Origin: Betaproteobacteria bacterium
GTDB lineage: Bacteria; Pseudomonadota; Gammaproteobacteria; Burkholderiales; Gallionellaceae
Direction of reading: 5' to 3'
Length of the DNA: 10,084 nucleotides
NCBI GenBank assembly: GCA_028871775.1
Contig: JAGWMH010000051.1
Coordinates: 1 to 10,084, forward strand
This document shows positions 6,363-10,084 of the stretch, in pieces. Every line of letters begins with the position of its first letter. Position 1 is the stretch's first letter. Under the pieces are notes generated by a model, which was given only the letters and a program-made list of their open reading frames with translations, was not told the DNA's origin and ran no database searches. The position numbers and the translations under genes are program-made.

Positions 6363-6480
6363 GTCATTGCGAGGCCCGCAGGGCCGTGGCAATCCAGCCA
6401 TGCATCACGCTGCCAAAACCTCTGGATTGCCGCGCTTCCTGCCACGCTTCGCTCGCAGCTAAAGGCTTTCTTGCAATGAC
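6363..6480. repeat. GTCATTGCGAGG-type palindromic repeat
   Basis: The outer ends GTCATTGC (6363-6370) and GCAATGAC (6473-6480) are exact inverted repeats. Inside lies GGCAATCCAG (6388-6397) against CTGGATTGCC (6422-6431), extendable to 13 positions with one mismatch. GGCCC/GGGCC (6373-6377, 6381-6385) makes a further small hairpin. From recall, repeats of this type (GTCATTGCGAGG ends, GGATTGCCGCG core, CTTCGCTCGCAATGAC) are scattered through many bacterial genomes. Compared with that remembered form, the right arm has about 18 extra bases between TCGCTCGCA and ATGAC. It is non-coding and non-autonomous, and ends 91 bp before trpG. Confidence 0.75.
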
Positions 6481-6497
6481 GTGCGCAATATATGTTC

Positions 6498-6526
6498 TTT
6501 AGAGATGTTCCAGAACAGGATAAAAT
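6498..6526 (+). promoter_or_regulatory. Candidate trpGD promoter
   Basis: TTTAGA (6498-6503) and TAAAAT (6521-6526) with a 17-bp spacer match 4/6 and 5/6 of sigma-70 hexamers. The start would fall near 6533, leaving a leader of about 39 nt, too short for a classical trp leader peptide and attenuator. Confidence 0.4.
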
Positions 6527-6571
6527 TACCGTGCTTATACAGCCGTCGTGGAATAAGGAATACGGACAAAC

Positions 6572-7144
6572 ATGCTTTTGATGATCGACAACTACGACTC
6601 CTTCACCTACAACCTGGTGCAGTATTTTGCCGAGCTGGGCGAGGAAGTGGCGGTGCATCGCAACGACGAGATTACGCTGGAGCAGATCGAAGCGCTGCAA
6701 CCGCAGCATATCGTGATCTCGCCGGGGCCCTGTACGCCCAACGAAGCGGGCATTTCGGTGCCCGCCATCAAGCGCTTCGCCGGGCGCATCCCCATCCTCG
6801 GCGTATGCCTCGGCCACCAGAGCATCGGCCAGGCATTCGGCGGACGCATCATCCACGCCAAGCAGCTGATGCACGGCAAGACTTCGCCCATCTTCCACAA
6901 CAACACCAGCGTGTTCCGCGGCCTGCCCAGCCCGTTCACCGCCACGCGCTACCACTCGCTGGTGATCGAGCGCGAAACGTTGCCCGACTGCCTGGAGATC
7001 ACCGCGTGGACCGAGGACGGCGAGATCATGGGCGTGCGCCACAAGGCACAGGCGGTGGAAGGAGTGCAGTTCCATCCGGAATCCATCCTCACCGAACACG
7101 GCCACGAACTGCTGAAAAATTTTCTTGAGGGGCGTTCCCAATGA
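6572..7144 (+). CDS. trpG: TrpG, anthranilate synthase glutamine amidotransferase
   Basis: A 190-residue class I glutamine amidotransferase that releases ammonia from glutamine and passes it to TrpE, which makes anthranilate from chorismate. The start [19 protein letters not shown] is the family's standard N-terminus. The oxyanion-loop [10 protein letters not shown] is at 51-60, the nucleophile Cys79 in [10 protein letters not shown] (77-86), and the His168/Glu170 pair in GVQFHPES (164-171). The ATG at 6572 follows AAGGAA (6555-6560) with a rather long 11-nt spacer. In many bacteria one such protein serves both TrpE and PabB, so a double role in folate synthesis (PabA) is possible. It overlaps trpD by 4 bp (ATGA) and is translationally coupled to it in all likelihood. 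No trpE lies next to it. Confidence 0.97.
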   Translation: MLLMIDNYDSFTYNLVQYFAELGEEVAVHRNDEITLEQIEALQPQHIVISPGPCTPNEAGISVPAIKRFAGRIPILGVCLGHQSIGQAFGGRIIHAKQLMHGKTSPIFHNNTSVFRGLPSPFTATRYHSLVIERETLPDCLEITAWTEDGEIMGVRHKAQAVEGVQFHPESILTEHGHELLKNFLEGRSQ

Positions 7145-8166
7145 ACTACTCGCAAACCCTCACCCACCTGATCGAACGCCACGACCTGCCGTTCGCCGAG
7201 ATGCGCGAGCTGATGCAGTGCATCATGAGCGGGCAGTTCACCACCGCGCAGATCGCGGCGGTGCTGACCGCGCTGCGCATGAAGGGCGAAACGGTGGAGG
7301 AAATTGCGGCGGCGGCGGAAGTGATGCGCAAACTTTCTAGCAAGGTTGGCGTAAAAAACATAGAACACCTGATCGACACCTGCGGCACCGGCGGCGACGG
7401 CGCGCAAACCTTCAACATCTCCACCGCAGCCGCGCTGGTTGCGGCGGCAGCCGGGGCGCACGTCGCCAAGCACGGCGGGCGCTCGGTCTCCAGCACCTGC
7501 GGCAGCGCCGACGTGCTGGAGAAGCTCGGGGTCAACGTGAACCTCACTCCGGAACAGGTCGCGCACTGCGTGGACAGCATCGGCGTCGGCTTCATGTTCG
7601 CGCCCAACCATCACAGCGCGATGAAATACGCCGCGCCGGTGCGGCGCGAACTCGGCGTGCGCACGCTGTTCAACATGCTGGGACCGCTCACCAACCCGGC
7701 GGGTGCCGCGAATCAGGTAATCGGAGTGTTCCGCAAAGACCTCACCGTCCAGCTGGCGCAGGTGCTGCGGCAACTGGGCAGCCGCCACGTGCTGGTGGTG
7801 CACGGCACGGATGGCATGGATGAAATATCCATCAGCGCCCCCACCTTCATCGCCGAACTGAAAGGCGGCAAGGTCAGCGAGTACACGGTGCAGCCCGCTC
7901 AGTTCGGCCTGACGCCCGCACCGCTGAATGCCATCCAGGTCACCAATGCGGACGAGGCGAAGGCCATGCTGCTCGCCGTGCTGGATAACCAGCCGGGCGC
8001 CGCACGCGATGTTGCGTGTCTCAATGCCGGAGCGGCGATCTATGTGGCTGGATTGGCCGCCTCATTGGCAGAGGGCGTGAAGAAAGCCGGGGAAATCATC
8101 GCCAGCGGCGCGGCGAAGAACAAGCTGAAGCAACTCATCGCGGTGAGCAACGGAAGCTCGGCCTAG
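7141..8166 (+). CDS. trpD: TrpD, anthranilate phosphoribosyltransferase
   Basis: A 341-residue cytoplasmic enzyme joining anthranilate and PRPP to give phosphoribosyl-anthranilate, the second committed step of tryptophan synthesis. The N-terminal helical domain (about 1-70) is followed by the PRPP-binding glycine-rich loop DTCGTGGDG (79-87) and NIST (92-95). KHGGRSVSS (110-118) and [10 protein letters not shown] (121-130) bind anthranilate and pyrophosphate. Length is normal. The ATG at 7141 overlaps the trpG stop and has GAGG (7127-7130) 10 nt upstream. In many betaproteobacteria trpC follows directly; here the next gene, 17 bp away, is a convergent PilZ gene, so the operon ends at trpD with no visible terminator. 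Confidence 0.97.
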   Translation: MNYSQTLTHLIERHDLPFAEMRELMQCIMSGQFTTAQIAAVLTALRMKGETVEEIAAAAEVMRKLSSKVGVKNIEHLIDTCGTGGDGAQTFNISTAAALVAAAAGAHVAKHGGRSVSSTCGSADVLEKLGVNVNLTPEQVAHCVDSIGVGFMFAPNHHSAMKYAAPVRRELGVRTLFNMLGPLTNPAGAANQVIGVFRKDLTVQLAQVLRQLGSRHVLVVHGTDGMDEISISAPTFIAELKGGKVSEYTVQPAQFGLTPAPLNAIQVTNADEAKAMLLAVLDNQPGAARDVACLNAGAAIYVAGLAASLAEGVKKAGEIIASGAAKNKLKQLIAVSNGSSA

Positions 8167-8183
8167 CATACTGTTGGCACGCA

Positions 8184-8525
8184 TCATTTCATCAAGAACG
8201 TATCCAATATCAGCCGTTCATTCTCCCGGAGGTTCATAAAATTCACCCCTGCCGCATACCGGTAATCAGGGGGTGTGCCGGGCGTGGCATGCACCTCAAA
8301 CAGATGCCTGACATTGGCCATGAGCCTGAGTTCGTGCGTGTGTTTGGATGGGAGGGTGAAGCGAAGCTCCACCTCGGAATTGATTTCCGGTGCCATCGGA
8401 CACAGGAACCTCACTCCCTCCAGGGATAGTTCGATCATTTTCACTGCCAGGGTATGATGATGGGAAAGCCGAACCGTAGCCGGCAAGTCAACGCTTATTC
8501 TCGGGTATTTCCGCCTCTCCTGCAT
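8184..8525 (-). CDS. Small single-domain PilZ protein
   Basis: A 113-residue protein consisting of little more than one PilZ domain, a fold that usually binds the second messenger cyclic di-GMP. The first ligand motif RxxxR is present (Arg5-Arg9 in RRKYPR). The second motif, normally (D/N)xSxxG, reads ELSLEG at 32-37, with Glu in the first place. A typical beta-barrel pattern follows and ends in a C-terminal helix (RENERLILDTFL). The start at 8525 is well set by a perfect AGGAGG on the minus strand (8532-8537), 6 nt upstream. It is convergent with trpD and the only gene between it and hemY. Such proteins often act as adaptors in motility, pili or polysaccharide export, but its partner is not in the window. 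Ligand binding is uncertain because of the Glu. Confidence 0.88.
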   Translation of the reverse strand: MQERRKYPRISVDLPATVRLSHHHTLAVKMIELSLEGVRFLCPMAPEINSEVELRFTLPSKHTHELRLMANVRHLFEVHATPGTPPDYRYAAGVNFMNLRENERLILDTFLMK

Positions 8526-8631
8526 TTGAGCCCTCCTGCCAGATGTGGCTTTTCAAAATCAGTATTCCTTAATTTGGTGGATGATAACCGCGCTCGCGGA
8601 ACAACGCCAGACGCGCACCCACCACTCGTGA

Positions 8632-8666
8632 ACTGAATGTTTCAAGGCACTTATGCGACATTCAGT
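8632..8666. repeat. 9-bp inverted repeat, 17-nt spacer
   Basis: ACTGAATGT (8632-8640) and ACATTCAGT (8658-8666) are perfectly complementary. They could be a regulator-binding dyad in the leader of the PilZ gene (107-141 nt upstream of its ATG), a hairpin, or a mobile-element remnant. No transposase or target duplication is seen. Confidence 0.5.
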
Positions 8667-8723
8667 AATGCAGGTATACGGCATTATCGACAGCGCCTCG
8701 GGCAATGCGTGGTTGTTGCCGCT

Positions 8724-8828
8724 GTGTCAATTCCGTCCAGCCTTTGGCTGGTTACGGATTGCCTGACTTTGTTCTTAGCGGTTTTAGTGTCAATTCCACA
8801 CGCAGCTTGCTGCGTAGTGGATTGCCTG
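8724..8828 (-). repeat. Two hairpin units with shared flanks, 63-bp period
   Basis: GTGTCAATTCC occurs at 8724-8734 and 8787-8797, and GGATTGCCTG at 8756-8765 and 8819-8828, both exactly 63 bp apart. Between the flanks, unit 1 has CCAGCC-TTT-GGCTGG (8737-8751) and unit 2 has ACGCAGC-TT-GCTGCGT (8800-8815). The stems differ in sequence, yet both are self-complementary. The flanks themselves pair imperfectly (AATTCC with GGATT). Further hairpins lie to the right (8832-8844 and 8845-8873) and left (8691-8724). The whole would fold in the RNA downstream of hemY. No known repeat family is assigned. Confidence 0.6.
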
Positions 8829-8900
8829 CCTGTGGTGCAACCACGGCCTACCCCTTGCGGGTGAAGCCCGGCCTGCACTTGTTCCGTGTTTGCCCTATCT

Positions 8901-10067
8901 TCACAATCCCATCGCCTTCTGGAAATACCTGAACGCCTCGTCCGGTTTCTGCAACTTTTCCGCCAGCTGCCCTAACGCGGTGTAGGCCGCGCGGCTGGGA
9001 GATATGCTGATGCTGGCGTCCAGATAGTTTTGCGCCTTGCCCCACAGCTTCTGGTACAAGCACAGCTTGCCGAGTGCAAGCAGCAACCCGGCATCGTCCT
9101 TGTGCTGAGTGAGCCACTTCTCGGCTTGTTCGATTTGTGCCACCACATCACCGGATTGGCAATCACCGTATAGCGCGACCGGTTCGCTATCCCATTGCGC
9201 GTCCAGGCTGCCGGTCAGTATCTGTTGCGCATTGCGGCAATCGCCCAGTTGCATGAAGGCGCGCGCGGCAGCGGCGGCGATTTTGCTGCGCTGCCTGAAT
9301 TCGCCGGGTATGCTTTTCCACACGGCCAGCAGCGCCGATGCATCCTGCGACCGTGTGCGGATTTTTTCCAGCCAGGCCTGCTGGCGCATCTGCGTGGCAA
9401 CAGTGGCATCTATCGCGTCGCGTTTTTCCAGCTGGCTGACGACATCCAGCACCGCATCCCAGTTGCCCGCCTGCTGCTGCGCCCTGAGTTCCAGCTGCAG
9501 CGCACCGACATGACCTTTTACCCCCGCCTCGTGCAATGTCCTCAGCGAGTTCAGCGCGGACTGCGGCTGGTGCTGGTCGAGATTGAATTTGGTGGTAGCC
9601 ATCAGGCGCATGGTGTCTTCGCCTATGGTCTTGCCCTTGGCTGCGTCCAGATAGGTATCGCGCTTGTCGAATTCGCGCAGCTCGTGTGCGGCGCGCGCCG
9701 CGATGATGGGATTGATGCCGGAGCTCTCGCCCAGCTCCATCGCGCGCACCGCCGCCTTTTCCGCCGCCGCGTAGCGCCCCTCGAAAAATGCGCCCAGCGC
9801 CTCCATCATCGCCGAGCGTCCCCTGGACCTGGCGCGTTCGGCGCGGTACTGGCGCACATAAACCGGCAGATTCAACGCGGCGAACAGCAGACGCAGCATC
9901 AGATAACCGAGCACGAACAGCACCAGCAGCGCCACCACAAACAGCGAGAGTGACATTTCCATGCGGTAGGGCGGATACACCAGCAGTACAAAGCCGGGAT
10001 TATGCGCGGCCAGCGTCAGCGCCACGGCCAGCGCGAACAGCCCCAGCAGCCAGAACAGAAATTTCAT
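8901..10067 (-). CDS. hemY: HemY, inner-membrane TPR protein of heme pathway
   Basis: A 388-residue HemY protein, encoded in proteobacteria with hemC, hemD and hemX. It should not be confused with the protoporphyrinogen oxidase called HemY in Bacillus. Two membrane segments (about 3-21 and 39-63) anchor it to the inner membrane. They are followed by a basic linker, RQYRAERARSRGRSAM (72-87), characteristic of HemY_N, and then by TPR-like helical repeats to the end (for example 355-385, TALGQLAEKL...AFRYFQKAM). Its exact role is unsettled; it is thought to help coordinate late heme or porphyrin steps. The ATG at 10067 overlaps the stop of an upstream frame by 4 bp (ATGA), supporting translational coupling in a hem operon. 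Length is normal and no defect is seen. Confidence 0.94.
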   Translation of the reverse strand: MKFLFWLLGLFALAVALTLAAHNPGFVLLVYPPYRMEMSLSLFVVALLVLFVLGYLMLRLLFAALNLPVYVRQYRAERARSRGRSAMMEALGAFFEGRYAAAEKAAVRAMELGESSGINPIIAARAAHELREFDKRDTYLDAAKGKTIGEDTMRLMATTKFNLDQHQPQSALNSLRTLHEAGVKGHVGALQLELRAQQQAGNWDAVLDVVSQLEKRDAIDATVATQMRQQAWLEKIRTRSQDASALLAVWKSIPGEFRQRSKIAAAAARAFMQLGDCRNAQQILTGSLDAQWDSEPVALYGDCQSGDVVAQIEQAEKWLTQHKDDAGLLLALGKLCLYQKLWGKAQNYLDASISISPSRAAYTALGQLAEKLQKPDEAFRYFQKAMGL

Positions 10068-10084
10068 CGCGCCTGCTTCTCGCG
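10064..10084 (-). CDS. Partial 3' end of upstream gene, probably hemX
   Basis: A minus-strand frame enters from beyond the window and ends REKQAR with a TGA that overlaps the hemY ATG by 4 bp. Only six codons and the stop are visible, so identity rests on the usual hemC-hemD-hemX-hemY order and the coupling overlap. Confidence 0.4.
   Translation of the reverse strand, partial: REKQAR

Larger units (their letters stand above)
6131..6571. other. 441-bp non-coding gap between symporter and trpG
   Basis: No frame here looks protein-coding. Besides the symporter promoter near 6171-6198, the gap holds a nested inverted repeat (6221-6294), a GTCATTGCGAGG-type palindromic repeat (6363-6480) and a candidate trpG promoter (6498-6526). 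The stretch 6295-6362 shows nothing recognisable. Confidence 0.7.
8526..8900. other. 375-bp hairpin-rich gap between pilZ gene and hemY
   Basis: No convincing protein gene lies here. Both flanking genes are on the minus strand, so this is the hemY downstream region and the pilZ-gene leader. It holds a CCGCG/CGCGG palindrome (8588-8599), a 9-bp inverted repeat (8632-8666) and a cluster of hairpins from 8690 to 8873, including two related units 63 bp apart. A promoter for the PilZ gene was not clear. Confidence 0.75.

Noticed and set aside
6131..6571. tRNA, riboswitch or trp leader peptide
   Set aside because: No cloverleaf, no known riboswitch core, and no short frame with tandem Trp codons plus an attenuator before trpG.
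6949..7803. A 284-codon minus-strand frame across trpG-trpD
   Set aside because: Antisense to two firm genes, His/Arg-rich, no domain.
8724..8828. CRISPR array or integron attC sites
   Set aside because: Only two units, with repeats of 10-11 nt broken by hairpins, no spacers, no cas or integrase gene, and no GTTRRRY-type core sites.
8637..8864. A 75-codon plus-strand frame with a 21-residue internal repeat (VSIP...VDCL)
   Set aside because: The protein repeat is only the 63-bp hairpin repeat read in frame; there is no ribosome-binding site, and the DNA is explained better by palindromic structure.

Overview
The window looks like a chromosomal housekeeping segment of a betaproteobacterium, possibly of the Nitrosomonadales/Gallionellaceae type. 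This rests on the gene set and protein style (rph-rdgB-hemW, yicC next to a PP2C phosphatase, trpG-trpD, and hemY with an upstream overlapping gene as in hemC-D-X-Y clusters), the high GC content, and the short palindromic repeats. The genus cannot be fixed from the sequence alone. No tRNA, rRNA, CRISPR array, intact transposon, toxin or defence system was seen.

Left third (1-3673): three genes on the minus strand form a probable operon read right to left: rph (RNase PH), rdgB (dITP/XTP pyrophosphatase) and hemW (radical-SAM heme chaperone). A separate minus-strand gene for a PP2C-type Ser/Thr phosphatase lies upstream of rph. Each of the three operon genes is followed closely by a palindrome: a dRS3-like repeat after rph, a GTAGGGGCGCGA-type palindrome that supplies the rdgB stop codon, and a dRS3-like repeat after hemW. 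The 92-bp gap between the phosphatase gene and the divergent yicC carries an AT-rich core that reads as a -10 box on both strands.

Middle (3674-6571): yicC (plus strand, endoribonuclease family) converges on a minus-strand sodium:solute symporter gene. The symporter has an unusual 29-residue C-terminal tail with 12 histidines, and a Lys-Ser-Cys triplet where relatives usually have Met-Ser-Thr in the Na+-site helix. A 441-bp gap follows. It holds a likely symporter promoter, a nested inverted repeat, a GTCATTGCGAGG-type repeat and a candidate trp promoter.

Right third (6572-10084): trpG and trpD overlap by 4 bp and make the two parts of the anthranilate synthase/phosphoribosyltransferase step of tryptophan synthesis; neither trpE nor trpC is next to them. 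A small PilZ-domain gene converges on trpD. A 375-bp non-coding stretch then carries a 9-bp inverted repeat and a cluster of hairpins, including two 63-bp-spaced units with identical flanks but different, still self-complementary stems. Finally hemY (minus strand) overlaps by 4 bp the end of an upstream frame that is probably hemX.

The coding genes are ordinary. The more unusual material is the dense set of intergenic palindromes, the hairpin array downstream of hemY, and the His-rich symporter tail. I did not find convincing evidence for an entirely new multi-gene system.
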